Notes under the pieces: model-generated
What the model was told of the DNA's origin: nothing
Databases searched by the model: none
What the model saw: only the letters and a program-made list of their open reading frames with translations
Position numbers and translations under genes: made by a program
In this document: positions 7,090-16,199 of the stretch, piece by piece
Layout: the number at the start of each line of letters is the position of its first letter
Position numbering within the stretch: the first letter of the stretch is position 1
Assembly: GCF_004765795.1 (NCBI RefSeq)
Contig: NZ_SBIV01000009.1
Span: 1-64,000 of the forward strand
Reading direction: 5' to 3'
Origin: Halorussus marinus
GTDB lineage: Archaea; Halobacteriota; Halobacteria; Halobacteriales; Haladaptataceae
Length of the DNA stretch: 64,000 nucleotides

Positions 7090-8317
7090 ATGTCCGACAA
7101 CGACATGTCCTCCTCCGGTACCAGCCGGGGGGATCGAGTTCTTCGAGGGCACGTTAGCTTCCACTACTGACGTCGACTCCGCGCGGGTCTTCGATACGAC
7201 CCTGCGCGACGGTGAACAGGCACCGCGGACGTCTTTCTCCTACGACGAGAAACGCGCCATCGCCGCGACCTTGGACGACATGGGCACCCACGTAATCGAG
7301 GCTGGGTTCCCGGTCAACTCCGACGCCGAGTTCGAGGCCGTCAGCGACATCGCCGCGAGCACGAACACGACCGTCTGCGGGCTGGCCCGCGTGGTCGACA
7401 AGGACGTGGAGGCCGCACTCGACTCCGGCGTCGAGATGGTCCACGTCTTCGCCTCGACCAGCGACGTCCAGCTGGAAGACTCCATGCACGCCACCCGCGA
7501 GGAGGTCGTCGAGCGCTCGGTCGCGGCGGTCGAGCGCGTCACGGAGGCGGGCGCGACAGCGATGTTCTCGCCGATGGACGCCACCCGAACCGACGAGGAC
7601 TACCTCGCCGAGGTGGTCGAGGCGGTCTCGGAGGCGGGCGTCGACTGGATCAACATCCCCGACACCTGCGGGGTCGCCACGCCGGCGCGGTTCGCCGAAC
7701 TGGTGACGACGGTCGACGAGCACACCGACGCGCGCATCGACGTCCACACCCACGACGACTTCGGGATGGCGTCGGCGAACGCGGTCGCCGGCTTCGAGGC
7801 CGGCGCCGATCAGGCGCAGGTCTCGGTCAACGGGATCGGCGAGCGCGCGGGCAACGCGGCCTACGAGGAGGTCGTGATGACCGTCGAGAGCGTCTACGGC
7901 GTCGACACCGGTATCGACACGACCCGGATCACCGAGCTGTCGCGGGCGGTCGAGGAGTACAGCGACGTCCCGGTGCCCGCCAACAAGCCGATCGTCGGCG
8001 ACAACGCGTTCGCCCACGAGAGCGGCATCCACGCCGCGGGCGTCATCGAGAACTCAGACACCTTCGAGCCGGGCGTGATGACTCCCGAGATGGTGGGGGC
8101 AACGCGGGAGTTCGTCCTGGGCAAACACACCGGAACGAACTCGGTCCGCAAGCGACTGGAGGATTCGGGCTTCGAGCCGACCGACGACGAGGTCCGGGAG
8201 ATCACCCGCCGGGTGAAAGACTACGGCGCCGAAAAGAACCGCGTCACGACGACCGACCTCGAACGGTTCGCCCGCGAGGCCGGCGTCGCCCGCGAGGAAA
8301 CGGAGGTCAGCGCCTGA
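7090..8317 (+). CDS. leuA: 2-isopropylmalate synthase, +1 frameshift near the N-terminus
   Basis: HMGL-like synthase that condenses acetyl-CoA with 2-oxoisovalerate (citramalate synthase is an alternative). Visible motifs are FDTTLRDGEQ, EAGFPVNSDAE, NIPDTCGVA, the metal-binding HTHDDFGMA and a GIGERAGNAA segment. ATG 7090 (TATA box 30 nt upstream, ggag 6 nt upstream) reads MSDNDMSSSGTSRG and then hits a stop at 7168. The catalytic frame, open from 7073, has no usable start before ATG 7271, which lies after the essential TTLRDGEQ. Reading the G6 run at 7127-7132 as G5 joins the two as SRGIEFFEGTLAST, giving about 408 aa without the regulatory domain. So this is a homopolymer error, a recent mutation or programmed slippage. 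Confidence 0.85.
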
Positions 8318-8631
8318 TGGCGCCTCGCCGGTTCGCCCCCGTCCGACAGCCGCGCGCGGCGGTCGCCGTCGTTCCGGCGGGTCGCCGGCCCGGCGTGGCA
8401 ACCCCGCGCGCTTCGGGCAACCGTTGCCGAGCGGGCAAGAGTTATTACAGTGGGGCCCGGTACCATTCGACTACAGATGCGACGGTCACTCGCCACTCGG
8501 CCGCTGGCCCGCACGGGGAGCGGCGTGGCCGTCGAGCGCGTGATTATTGTAGGGGCTTGAGCCCCTACTACACCTCTTTTCCGACCCGACTCGCCGCATC
8601 GATTCCGAACAGCACGCCGCGCGCTCGACAG
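8318..8631. other. Long leader/intergenic region upstream of ilvB
   Basis: This 314-nt stretch has no convincing gene. It holds a TATA-like gttatta near 8441-8447, which would give a leader of roughly 230 nt for the ilv operon, and a perfect hairpin followed by a T-rich run (described separately). Long leaders are unusual in haloarchaea, which suggests regulation at RNA level. Confidence 0.5.
8549..8580 (+). promoter_or_regulatory. Hairpin plus U-rich tract (attenuator- or terminator-like)
   Basis: Arms GTAGGGGC (8549-8556) and GCCCCTAC (8561-8568) are exact reverse complements around a TTGA loop; one more pair would close the loop to 2 nt. The hairpin is followed within 8 nt by ctctttt. The arrangement resembles an intrinsic terminator placed between leuA and ilvB, or a palindromic operator. 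An upstream gtggggc near 8452 could compete for the 3' arm (inference). Confidence 0.55.
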
Positions 8632-8703
8632 ATGAATTCGACACACGACGCCAGAACCCAGACGTATCGCACACATCCAACCCCGGAGGTGAGCCGACCG
8701 TGA
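8632..8703 (+). CDS. Possible 23-aa leader peptide overlapping the ilvB start
   Basis: A short frame from ATG 8632 ends at TGA 8701-8703, overlapping the GTG start of ilvB (GTGA). It encodes 23 residues with five Thr and no Ile, Leu or Trp run. The overlap could couple its translation to ilvB. The frame also contains the strong Shine-Dalgarno sequence of ilvB in its last third. There is no independent evidence that it is translated. Confidence 0.25.
   Translation: MNSTHDARTQTYRTHPTPEVSRP
8685..8692 (+). promoter_or_regulatory. Perfect Shine-Dalgarno sequence of ilvB
   Basis: GGAGGTGA is fully complementary to the archaeal 16S 3' end and stands 7 nt before GTG 8700. It decides the ilvB start and shows that ilvB has a leadered transcript, unlike the apparently leaderless leuA. 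Confidence 0.75.
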
Positions 8704-10487
8704 GCGACCCGGTCAGCCCATCGTTCGACGCCGAAACCGAAGCCGAAGCCGAGTTAGAGCCAGAGCCCGGCGAGGACCCGTCGGCGACCGACGCCGAGCC
8801 GGGTCGGACCGGCGCCCACTCGGTCGTCGCGGCGCTCGAAAACGCCGGCGCGGAGGCCATGTTCGGCGTGCAGGGCGGTGCGATCATGCCCGTCTACGAC
8901 GCGCTGTACGACTCGGACCTGCGCCACGTCATGATGGCCCACGAGCAGGCCGCGGCTCACGCCGCCGACGCCTACGGCATCGTCTCGGGCACGCCGGGGG
9001 TCTGTCTGGCGACCTCCGGACCGGGCGCGACCAACCTCGTGACCGGGATCGCGGACGCCGACATGGACTCGGACCCGATGGTCGCGCTCACCGGGCAGGT
9101 GCCGACAGACTTCGTCGGCAACGACGCCTTCCAGGAGACCGACACCACCGGCGTCACCGCCCCGATCACGAAGACGAACTACTTCGCCGACCACGCCGAC
9201 ACGGTCGGCGACACCGTTGGGGAGGCGTTCGCCTACGCCGCCGCGGGGCGACCGGGCCCGACGCTGGTCGACCTCCCCAAGGACGTGACCCAAGACGAGA
9301 CCGCGGTCGAGCCCGGGGACGCGACCGTCCCGGACACCTACGACCCCCAGACTGAGGCCGACGACGAGGCGGTCGCCGAGGCGGCCCGACGGCTCGAACG
9401 CGCCGAAAAGCCCGTCGTCCTCGTCGGCGGCGGCGTCATCAAGGGCGACGCCACCGAGGAGTTGCGGGCGTTCGCCCGCGAGTACGAGATCCCGGTCGCG
9501 ACCTCGATGCCCGCGGTCGGCGCGTTCCCCGAGGACGACGACCTCTCGCTGGAGATGGTCGGGATGCACGGCACCGGCTACGCCAACATGGCGACGACCC
9601 ACTGCGACGTGATGCTCGCGGTCGGCACCCGGTTCGACGACCGGCTCACCGGCGGGGTCGACACGTTCGCGCCCGAGGCCGAGGTGCTCCACGTCGACAT
9701 CGACCCCGCGGAGATCTCCAAGAACGTCACGGCCGACGTGGCGCTGATCGGCGACGCCGCCACCGTCCTCGACCAACTCGACGCCGAGATGGAGCGGGCC
9801 CCTGACTGCCGAGAGTGGCGCTCGCAGTGCTGGACGTGGAAGAGCGAGTACCCGATGGACTACGCCACGCCCGACGACGAGCCCCTCAAGCCCCAGTTCG
9901 TCGTGGAGGCGTTCGACGAGGCGACCGGCGACGACACCATCGTCACCACCGGCGTCGGCCAACACCAGATGTGGGCGGTCCAGTACTGGACGTACACCGA
10001 ACCCCGGACGTGGGTCTCCTCTCACGGGCTCGGGACGATGGGCTACGGCCTGCCCGCGGCCATCGGCGCGAAGTTCGCCGCCGACGACGACCAGCAGGTC
10101 GTCTGCTTCGAGGGCGACGGCTCGTTTTTGATGACGATGCAGGAGCTGTCGGTCGCGGTCCGCGAGAACCTCGACATCACCGTCGCGGTGCTCAACAACG
10201 AGTACATCGGGATGGTCCGACAGTGGCAAGACGCCTTCTACGACGGCCGCCACTCGGCCTCGGAGTACAACTGGTGTCCCGAGTTCGAACCCCTCGCCGA
10301 GGCGTTCGGCGCGCAGGGCTTTACCGTCTCGGACTACGACGAGGTGGCCGACACCGTCGAGGCCGCGCTGGCCTACGACGGCCCGTCGGTCGTCGACGTC
10401 CGCATCGACCCCGCGGAGAACGTCTACCCGATGGTCCCGAGCGGCGGGGCAAACGGGAAGTTCGCCCTCTCGGAGGACCAGCTATGA
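8700..10487 (+). CDS. ilvB: Acetolactate synthase large subunit
   Basis: Thiamine-diphosphate enzyme of 595 aa that joins two pyruvates, or pyruvate and 2-oxobutyrate, in Val/Leu/Ile synthesis. A 40-residue acidic N-terminal extension precedes the core. The catalytic Glu is in MAHEQAAAHAADAYG. The TPP/Mg motif is visible as GDGSFLMTMQELSVAV...NNEYIGMVRQW near residue 480. FAD-domain motifs (LATSGPGATNL, TGQVP) are intact. GTG 8700 is fixed by the strong Shine-Dalgarno sequence. Its stop overlaps the ilvN ATG by 4 nt, so the two subunits are translationally coupled. Confidence 0.95.
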   Translation: MSDPVSPSFDAETEAEAELEPEPGEDPSATDAEPGRTGAHSVVAALENAGAEAMFGVQGGAIMPVYDALYDSDLRHVMMAHEQAAAHAADAYGIVSGTPGVCLATSGPGATNLVTGIADADMDSDPMVALTGQVPTDFVGNDAFQETDTTGVTAPITKTNYFADHADTVGDTVGEAFAYAAAGRPGPTLVDLPKDVTQDETAVEPGDATVPDTYDPQTEADDEAVAEAARRLERAEKPVVLVGGGVIKGDATEELRAFAREYEIPVATSMPAVGAFPEDDDLSLEMVGMHGTGYANMATTHCDVMLAVGTRFDDRLTGGVDTFAPEAEVLHVDIDPAEISKNVTADVALIGDAATVLDQLDAEMERAPDCREWRSQCWTWKSEYPMDYATPDDEPLKPQFVVEAFDEATGDDTIVTTGVGQHQMWAVQYWTYTEPRTWVSSHGLGTMGYGLPAAIGAKFAADDDQQVVCFEGDGSFLMTMQELSVAVRENLDITVAVLNNEYIGMVRQWQDAFYDGRHSASEYNWCPEFEPLAEAFGAQGFTVSDYDEVADTVEAALAYDGPSVVDVRIDPAENVYPMVPSGGANGKFALSEDQL

Positions 10488-11152
10488 CCGAAGGCCTCCA
10501 AGGTCCGGCGCCCGACGAGCGCCCACACCCGGACGGTCGGCGCACCAAGCAGGGAACCCGGATCGACCCCGAGGTCGAGGCCGAGCAGGACACCCGGACC
10601 GCGGTCGTCTCCGCGCTGGTCGAACACGAGCCCGGCGTGCTCGCGAAGGTCTCCGGGCTGTTCTCCCGGCGCCAGTTCAACATCGAGAGCCTGACGGTCG
10701 GACCGACCACCGTCGAGGGCAACGCCCGGATCACGCTCGTGGTCGAGGAGACCGACGACGGCATCGACCAGGTCAAAAAGCAGGTCGAGAAGCTCCGGCC
10801 CGTGATCCAGGTCGGCGAGCTCGACGACGACGCGGTCTGTGCCGAACTCGTGGTCCTGAAAGTCCGGGGCGACGAGCCCGACAAGGTCCACGCGATCACC
10901 CAGATGTACGAGGGCCAGACCCTCGACGCCGGCCCGCGGACCATCACGGTCCAGATCACCGGCGACCAGCAGAAGATCGACGACGCGGTCGACGCGTTCC
11001 GGCAGTTCGGCATCATCGAGATCGCCCGGACCGGCCAGACCGCGCTCGCCCGCGGCGACACGCCGACGACGCCCGGCGAGGAGCCGGGCCACGAGAAAGC
11101 CGCCGAGAAGACGAGAAAAGACGACACCCGAACCGGAACATACGATGACTGA
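10484..11152 (+). CDS. ilvN: Acetolactate synthase small (regulatory) subunit
   Basis: Protein of 222 aa. After an acidic N-terminal tail of about 38 residues comes an ACT domain ([29 protein letters not shown]), where the end product valine normally binds. A second ACT-like domain follows ([39 protein letters not shown]). It activates IlvB and confers feedback inhibition. The start overlaps the ilvB stop (ATGA) and its own stop overlaps ilvC by 8 nt. A charged C-terminal tail after residue 185 is a halophilic extension. Confidence 0.94.
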   Translation: MTEGLQGPAPDERPHPDGRRTKQGTRIDPEVEAEQDTRTAVVSALVEHEPGVLAKVSGLFSRRQFNIESLTVGPTTVEGNARITLVVEETDDGIDQVKKQVEKLRPVIQVGELDDDAVCAELVVLKVRGDEPDKVHAITQMYEGQTLDAGPRTITVQITGDQQKIDDAVDAFRQFGIIEIARTGQTALARGDTPTTPGEEPGHEKAAEKTRKDDTRTGTYDD

Positions 11153-12200
11153 CGAATTCGACACCGAGATCTACTACGACGACGACGCGAACAGCGCGAA
11201 GATAGACGACCGGACCGTAGCCGTACTCGGCTACGGGAGCCAGGGACACGCCCACGCCCAGAACCTCGCCGACAGCGGGGTCGACGTGGTCGTGGGGCTC
11301 CGCGAGAGCTCCGCGTCGCGGAGCGCCGCGGAGGCCGACGGGCTCCGCGTGGCGACGCCGGCCGACGCCGCCGCCGAGGCCGACGTGGTCTCGGTGCTGG
11401 TGCCCGACACGGTCCAGCCCGCGGTGTACGACGACATCGAAGACGGGCTGGAACCCGGCGACACCCTCCAGTTCGCCCACGGCTTCAACATCCACTACGG
11501 CCAGATCGAGCCGCCCGAGGACGTCGACGTGACCATGGTCGCGCCCAAGTCCCCGGGCCACCTCGTCCGGCGCAACTACGAGAACGACGAGGGGACCCCG
11601 GGCCTGCTGGCAGTGTATCAGGACGCGACCGGCGAGGCCAAGTCCGAGGCGCTGGCGTACGCGAAGGCCATCGGCTGTACGCGCGCGGGCGTCGTCGAGA
11701 CCACGTTCCGCGAGGAGACCGAGACCGACCTGTTCGGCGAGCAGGCGGTGCTCTGTGGCGGCGTCACCGAGCTCATCAAGACCGGCTACGAGACGCTTGT
11801 CGACGCCGGCTACTCGCCGGAGATGGCGTACTTCGAGTGTCTCAACGAGATGAAGCTCATCGTCGATCTGATGTACGAGGGCGGGATGCGCGAGATGTGG
11901 GACTCGGTGTCGGACACCGCCGAGTACGGCGGGCTGACTCAGGGCCCCGAGATCATCGACGAGAACGTGCGCCAGAACATGGAGGAGACGCTCGAAGGCG
12001 TCCAGAACGGCGAGTTCGCCCGCGAGTGGATCGTCGAGAATCAGGCCGGCCGACCGGCCTACCACCAGCACAAGCAACGCGACATCGAACACGAGATCGA
12101 GGACGTCGGCGCCGAGCTCCGCGACCTGTTCGCGTGGAGCGAAGACGAGGAGACGGCCGACGAGGAGACCGAACAGGAGCGAGTGAGCGCAGATGACTGA
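11145..12200 (+). CDS. ilvC: Ketol-acid reductoisomerase
   Basis: Class I enzyme of 351 aa that isomerises and reduces acetolactate to dihydroxyisovalerate with NAD(P)H and Mg. The dinucleotide motif [11 protein letters not shown] begins at residue 29. Catalytic-domain motifs are present: [31 protein letters not shown] and [19 protein letters not shown]. The last 30 residues are an acidic tail. It overlaps ilvN by 8 nt at its start and the following small gene by 8 nt at its end, placing it firmly in the operon. Confidence 0.96.
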   Translation: MTDEFDTEIYYDDDANSAKIDDRTVAVLGYGSQGHAHAQNLADSGVDVVVGLRESSASRSAAEADGLRVATPADAAAEADVVSVLVPDTVQPAVYDDIEDGLEPGDTLQFAHGFNIHYGQIEPPEDVDVTMVAPKSPGHLVRRNYENDEGTPGLLAVYQDATGEAKSEALAYAKAIGCTRAGVVETTFREETETDLFGEQAVLCGGVTELIKTGYETLVDAGYSPEMAYFECLNEMKLIVDLMYEGGMREMWDSVSDTAEYGGLTQGPEIIDENVRQNMEETLEGVQNGEFAREWIVENQAGRPAYHQHKQRDIEHEIEDVGAELRDLFAWSEDEETADEETEQERVSADD

Positions 12201-12474
12201 CACACACACCACGGACCGATCGATGCGAGACGTGAGCCACACCCACCCGTACGGCGACCACGGCGCGGTAAACCGACCGTTCGAGCGCGGCCCGATCGTC
12301 GTCGCGGACGGCGGCGAGAGAGTCGACGAGTCCGAATCCGCCGACGACGAGGAGCGATCCGAATCGCCCGAGAAGATGAAAGACGTCGACCACACCCCGC
12401 CGCGGGACGCCGAGAGCGCGAATCGGGTCTTCGAGCGCGGCGGAGCCGAAGAGCCCGTAGAGTCCGAAGAATGA
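12193..12474 (+). CDS. 93-aa acidic protein with an internal duplication, inside the ilv-leu operon
   Basis: Unrecognised small protein starting inside the last codons of ilvC. Two segments are clearly related: residues 11-33 ([11 protein letters not shown]...AVNRPFERG) and about 62-85 ([11 protein letters not shown]...SANRVFERG). Both read M-[RK]-DV-x-HT-x-P then NR-x-FERG, separated by an Asp/Glu/Ser-rich linker. The duplication suggests a short binding motif used twice. Position between ilvC and leuC hints at a role in the pathway or its complex, but no function is known to me. It is probably largely disordered. Confidence 0.75.
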   Translation: MTDTHTTDRSMRDVSHTHPYGDHGAVNRPFERGPIVVADGGERVDESESADDEERSESPEKMKDVDHTPPRDAESANRVFERGGAEEPVESEE

Positions 12475-12541
12475 ACGTACGATCCGCTTTTCCGGTCGCA
12501 ACGGCGAACAGCCGACGGCGTCCCACGGCGGAGGGGTCCCG

Positions 12542-13963
12542 ATGAGCGAGGGGACCCTCTACGACAAGGTGTGGGACCGCCACAAGGTGACCACGCTCCC
12601 GACCGGACAGGACCAGCTGTTCGTCGGGCTCCACCTCGTCCACGAGGTGACAAGCCCGCAGGCGTTCGGGATGCTTCGGGAGCGCGACATGGAGGTCGCG
12701 TATCCCGAGCGCACCCACGCGACCGTCGACCACATCGTCCCGACCGACGACCTCGACCGGCCCTTCGAGGGGGCGGCCGAGGAGATGATGTCCCAACTGG
12801 AGGAGAACGTCCGGGAGGCCGGCATCGAGTTCTCGCATCCCGGTACCGGCGATCAGGGCATCGTCCACGTCATCGGCCCAGAGCAGGGGCTCACCCAGCC
12901 CGGCATGACGGTCGTCTGTGGCGACAGCCACACCTCCACGCACGGCGCGTTCGGCGCGCTGGCGTTCGGGATCGGCACCTCCCAGATCCGGGACGTGCTG
13001 GCGACCGGTACCGTGGCGATGGAGAAAAAAGACGTCCGACGCGTCCGGGTCGACGGCGAGCTCGGCGAGGGCGTCGAGGCCAAGGACGTGATCCTGGAGA
13101 TCATCCGCCGGCTCGGCACCGACGGCGGCGTCGGCTACGTTTACGAGTACGCCGGCGAGGCGATCCGGAACCTCGACATGGAGGGCCGGATGAGCATCTG
13201 CAACATGTCGATCGAGGGTGGCGCCCGCGCGGGCTACGTCGAGCCCGACGAGACCACCTACGAGTGGCTCCGGGAGACCGACGCCTTCGAAGACGACCCC
13301 GAGCGCTTCGAGGAGCTCAAGCCCTACTGGGAGTCGATCGCGTCGGACGACGACGCCGAGTACGACGACGAGGTCGTCATCGACGGCTCCGCGCTCGACC
13401 CCGTGGTGACGTGGGGCACCACGCCCGGACAGGGCGTGGGGATCGACGACCCGATCCCCGCCCCGGAAGACCTCCCCGAGGACAAACAAGATACCGCCCG
13501 GCGCGCACAGGAGCACATGCGCGTCGAACCCGGCGAGACGATGGCGGGCTACCCGATCGACGTCGCCTTCCTGGGCTCGTGCACCAACGCGCGACTCCCG
13601 GACCTCCGGCGGGCCGCCCGCGTGGTCGCGGGGCGGGAGGTCCACGACGACGTGCGCGCGATGGTCGTGCCCGGCAGTCAGCGCGTGAAGGCCGCCGCCG
13701 AGCGCGAGGGCCTCGACGAGGTGTTCCGCGAGGCCGGCTTCGACTGGCGGGGCGCGGGCTGTTCGATGTGTCTCGGGATGAACCCCGACCAGCTCGAGGG
13801 CGACGAGGCGTGTGCCTCCTCGTCGAACCGCAACTTCGTGGGCCGACAGGGGAGCAAGGAGGGCCGGACGGTGCTGATGAACCCCCGGATGGTCGCCGCG
13901 GCCGCGATCGAGGGCGAGGTCACGGACGTCCGCGACCTCCCCGAGACGGAGGTGAAAGCATGA
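12542..13963 (+). CDS. leuC: 3-isopropylmalate dehydratase large subunit
   Basis: Aconitase-family protein of 473 aa that moves the hydroxyl of 2-isopropylmalate. The [4Fe-4S] ligand cysteines appear in LGSCTNAR and GCSMCLGMN. Substrate and cluster motifs [21 protein letters not shown] and GTVAMEKK are intact. ggagggg lies about 6 nt before ATG 12542. It overlaps leuD by 4 nt (ATGA), with which it forms the active heterodimer. Confidence 0.96.
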   Translation: MSEGTLYDKVWDRHKVTTLPTGQDQLFVGLHLVHEVTSPQAFGMLRERDMEVAYPERTHATVDHIVPTDDLDRPFEGAAEEMMSQLEENVREAGIEFSHPGTGDQGIVHVIGPEQGLTQPGMTVVCGDSHTSTHGAFGALAFGIGTSQIRDVLATGTVAMEKKDVRRVRVDGELGEGVEAKDVILEIIRRLGTDGGVGYVYEYAGEAIRNLDMEGRMSICNMSIEGGARAGYVEPDETTYEWLRETDAFEDDPERFEELKPYWESIASDDDAEYDDEVVIDGSALDPVVTWGTTPGQGVGIDDPIPAPEDLPEDKQDTARRAQEHMRVEPGETMAGYPIDVAFLGSCTNARLPDLRRAARVVAGREVHDDVRAMVVPGSQRVKAAAEREGLDEVFREAGFDWRGAGCSMCLGMNPDQLEGDEACASSSNRNFVGRQGSKEGRTVLMNPRMVAAAAIEGEVTDVRDLPETEVKA

Positions 13964-14586
13964 CCGAGGACGTCGAGACCGTCGAGCGAGTCACCGGGAC
14001 GGGCGTGCCCGTCCGGGGCAACGACATCGACACCGATCAGATCATCCCCGCCCGGTTCCTGAAAGTCGTCACCTTCGACGGGCTGGGCCAGTTCGTCTTC
14101 CAGGACGTGCGGTTCACCGACGACGACGAGCCGAAAGACCACCCGTTCAACGAGGATCGGTTCCGCGACGCCTCGATCCTCGTGGTCAACGCCAACTTCG
14201 GCTGTGGCTCCTCGCGCGAGCACGCCCCGCAGGCGCTCAAGCGGTGGGGCATCGACGCCATCGTCGGCGAGAGCTTCGCGGAGATCTTCGCGGGCAACTG
14301 CCTCGCGTTGGGGGTGCCGACCGTGACCGCCGATCAGGCGGAGATCGAGGCGCTTCAGGAGTTCGTCGACGAGAACCCCGACGCCGAGATCGACGTCGAC
14401 GTGGACGACGAGACCGTCTCGTACGGCGACCGCGAGATCGACGCGACCGTCGACGACGCCCAGCGCCGGGCGCTCGTCGAGGGCGTCTGGGACACGACCG
14501 CGCTGATGAAATCGAACGCCGAGGCGGTCGCGGAGACCGCCGCGAGCCTGCCGTACATCGAGGCCGGCGCGGGAGGCGACGCGTGA
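13960..14586 (+). CDS. leuD: 3-isopropylmalate dehydratase small subunit
   Basis: Swivel-domain partner of LeuC, 208 aa. [16 protein letters not shown] near residue 19 and [15 protein letters not shown] near residue 81 are the family signatures; the latter loop contacts the substrate. The length fits the usual archaeal small subunit plus an extended C-terminal helix. Start and stop both overlap neighbours (ATGA with leuC, GTGA with leuB). Confidence 0.95.
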   Translation: MTEDVETVERVTGTGVPVRGNDIDTDQIIPARFLKVVTFDGLGQFVFQDVRFTDDDEPKDHPFNEDRFRDASILVVNANFGCGSSREHAPQALKRWGIDAIVGESFAEIFAGNCLALGVPTVTADQAEIEALQEFVDENPDAEIDVDVDDETVSYGDREIDATVDDAQRRALVEGVWDTTALMKSNAEAVAETAASLPYIEAGAGGDA

Positions 14587-15575
14587 CCGAGACGATCGCG
14601 GTCGTGCCCGGCGACGGCATCGGCCGGGAGGTCACCCCCGCGGCCCGCGAAGTGCTTGCGGCGGTCGATCCGGACTTCGAGTTCGAGACGGCCGAGGCGG
14701 GCGACGAGGTGGCCGAAGAGACCGGCGAACCGCTCCCCGACGCGACCCGCGACCTCGTCGCGAGCGCGGACGCGACGCTGTTTGGCGCCGCCGGGGAGAC
14801 CGCCGCGGACGTGATCTTGCCGCTCCGGCGCGCGGTCGAGTCGTTCGCCAACGTCCGGCCCGTCCGGGCGTACCCCGGCACCGACGCGCTCCACCCCGAC
14901 ACCGATCTGGTCTTCGTCCGCGAGAACACCGAAGGCGTCTACGCGGGCCACGAGACCGAGATTGCGCCGGGCGTAACGACCCTGACACGGGTCGTTACCG
15001 AGGCGGCGTCCGAGGAAATCGCGCGTTACGGCTTCGAGTACGCCGCCGATCGCGAGAAGAGCGTGACCATCGCTCACAAGGCGAACGTGATGCGGACGAC
15101 CGACGGCCTGTTTCTGGAGACCGCCGAGGCGGTCGCCGACGAGTTCGACGTGCCCTACGACGACGCGCTGATGGACGCGCTGGCGATGCATCTGGTCCAG
15201 CGCCCCGAGGAGTACGACGTAGTGGTGTGTCCGAACCTCGCGGGCGACGTGCTCTCGGACCTGGCGGCCGGTCTCGTCGGCGGACTCGGCCTGTTGCCGA
15301 GCGCGAACGTCGGCCCCGAGCGGGGCGTGTTCGAGCCGGTCCACGGCACCGCGCCAGACATCGCCGGCGACGGCGTCGCGAACCCGAGCGCCGCGATGCT
15401 GTCGGCCGCGCTCCTGTTAGAGTACCTCGGCCACGACCGGGCGGGCGAGCGGGTCCGAAGCGCGGTCGAACAGACGCTCTCGACCGGGCCCCACACGCCT
15501 GATCTGGGCGGGTCGGCGACGACGCGAGACGTGACTGACGCGGTGTTGGCGTCGCTCGCGGACTCGGAGAAGTAG
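14583..15575 (+). CDS. leuB: 3-isopropylmalate dehydrogenase
   Basis: Isocitrate/isopropylmalate dehydrogenase family, 330 aa, GTG start overlapping the leuD stop. Motifs: [11 protein letters not shown] at the N-terminus, [12 protein letters not shown] (substrate loop), HKANVM with the catalytic Lys, and [18 protein letters not shown] with metal-binding Asp. NAD preference is suggested by [14 protein letters not shown]. It completes the operon; the product 2-oxoisocaproate only needs transamination to leucine. Isocitrate-type substrates cannot be fully excluded by motif, but context makes LeuB nearly certain. Confidence 0.93.
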   Translation: MTETIAVVPGDGIGREVTPAAREVLAAVDPDFEFETAEAGDEVAEETGEPLPDATRDLVASADATLFGAAGETAADVILPLRRAVESFANVRPVRAYPGTDALHPDTDLVFVRENTEGVYAGHETEIAPGVTTLTRVVTEAASEEIARYGFEYAADREKSVTIAHKANVMRTTDGLFLETAEAVADEFDVPYDDALMDALAMHLVQRPEEYDVVVCPNLAGDVLSDLAAGLVGGLGLLPSANVGPERGVFEPVHGTAPDIAGDGVANPSAAMLSAALLLEYLGHDRAGERVRSAVEQTLSTGPHTPDLGGSATTRDVTDAVLASLADSEK

Positions 15576-15597
15576 ACTGTTCTCGCGACCGGCGAAA

Positions 15598-15831
15598 CTA
15601 CCGGAGCGGCTCGCGCCCGCCGATGAGGTTGGTCGTATCGACTGTTTCGGCGCGCGCGCCGCCCTTCTTGACCTCGGTGGCTGTCATGCACTCGAGACAG
15701 CCGAACACTTCGTTGTGGTTGTTCCCGAAGACGCGCGCGAAGTCCCGCGTCACGAACGAACCGCAGCTCTGGCACCGGTTTTCCGCCATCGTGTCGTCGC
15801 CGTTGGTGAGTCTGTTGTCGGTCGTGGTCAT
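15598..15831 (-). CDS. Small haloarchaeal zinc-finger protein (DUF7563-like)
   Basis: Up to 77 aa with CQSCGSFVTRDFARVFG and later CLECM, a CxxC...CxxC arrangement. CGSFVT...ARVF is a recurring signature of a haloarchaeal small zinc-finger family that I associate with DUF7563. Starts at 15831 and 15789 (MAENRC) are both possible; the second is closer to the usual family length. Function unknown. It converges on leuB with a 22-nt gap. Confidence 0.65.
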   Translation of the reverse strand: MTTTDNRLTNGDDTMAENRCQSCGSFVTRDFARVFGNNHNEVFGCLECMTATEVKKGGARAETVDTTNLIGGREPLR

Positions 15832-15982
15832 GCGTAGCGATAGTTACACGCCACTAGAGGCACTTTGTTATCCAGTACCTACACCCCCGTAATCAACCGC
15901 TACCGCGACTGGTAACCGGCTGTTACGGTACGTTCCGACGTTCCCCGGACTCCGGAAACAGCGATCATAATTTAAGTTCGCG

Positions 15983-16042
15983 ATCGGGGAAAGCAGTAGG
16001 CTCGGACTTCCCCCGATTGCTTAACTGTGAAGACGGCCTACT
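15983..16042. promoter_or_regulatory. Two interleaved inverted repeats before the 49-aa regulator-like gene
   Basis: ATCGGGGAAAG (15983-15993) pairs with CTTCCCCCGAT (16007-16017) in 10 of 11 positions. AGTAGGC (15995-16001), inside that loop, is repeated inverted as GCCTACT (16036-16042), just before ATG 16050. Placement over the promoter of a small DNA-binding-like gene suggests operator sites for autoregulation. Confidence 0.4.
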
Positions 16043-16049
16043 CTCGGCG

Positions 16050-16199
16050 ATGCCCGAGATCCAAGTCGACGCGGAAACGATCGAACGGCTCGACAGCCTC
16101 CAGACAGAGGACGAATCGTACGACGAACTCATCAACGAGCTCATCAACATCTACGAGGCCGAGGAGCTGACCCTGTTTCACAGCGGCGACGAGGTGTAG
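16050..16199 (+). CDS. 49-aa VapB/ribbon-helix-helix-like protein (DUF7557-like)
   Basis: Forty-nine residues: a short strand-like start (PEIQVDAETIERLDSL) followed by two helices (SYDELINELINIYEAEEL). This is the form of small haloarchaeal antitoxin-like or RHH proteins, which dimerise to bind DNA. No toxin gene is adjacent, so it is an orphan. A start at 16017 would add an unlikely leader. Its last 22 nt overlap the end of the decarboxylase gene on the other strand. Assignment is tentative. Confidence 0.6.
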   Translation: MPEIQVDAETIERLDSLQTEDESYDELINELINIYEAEELTLFHSGDEV

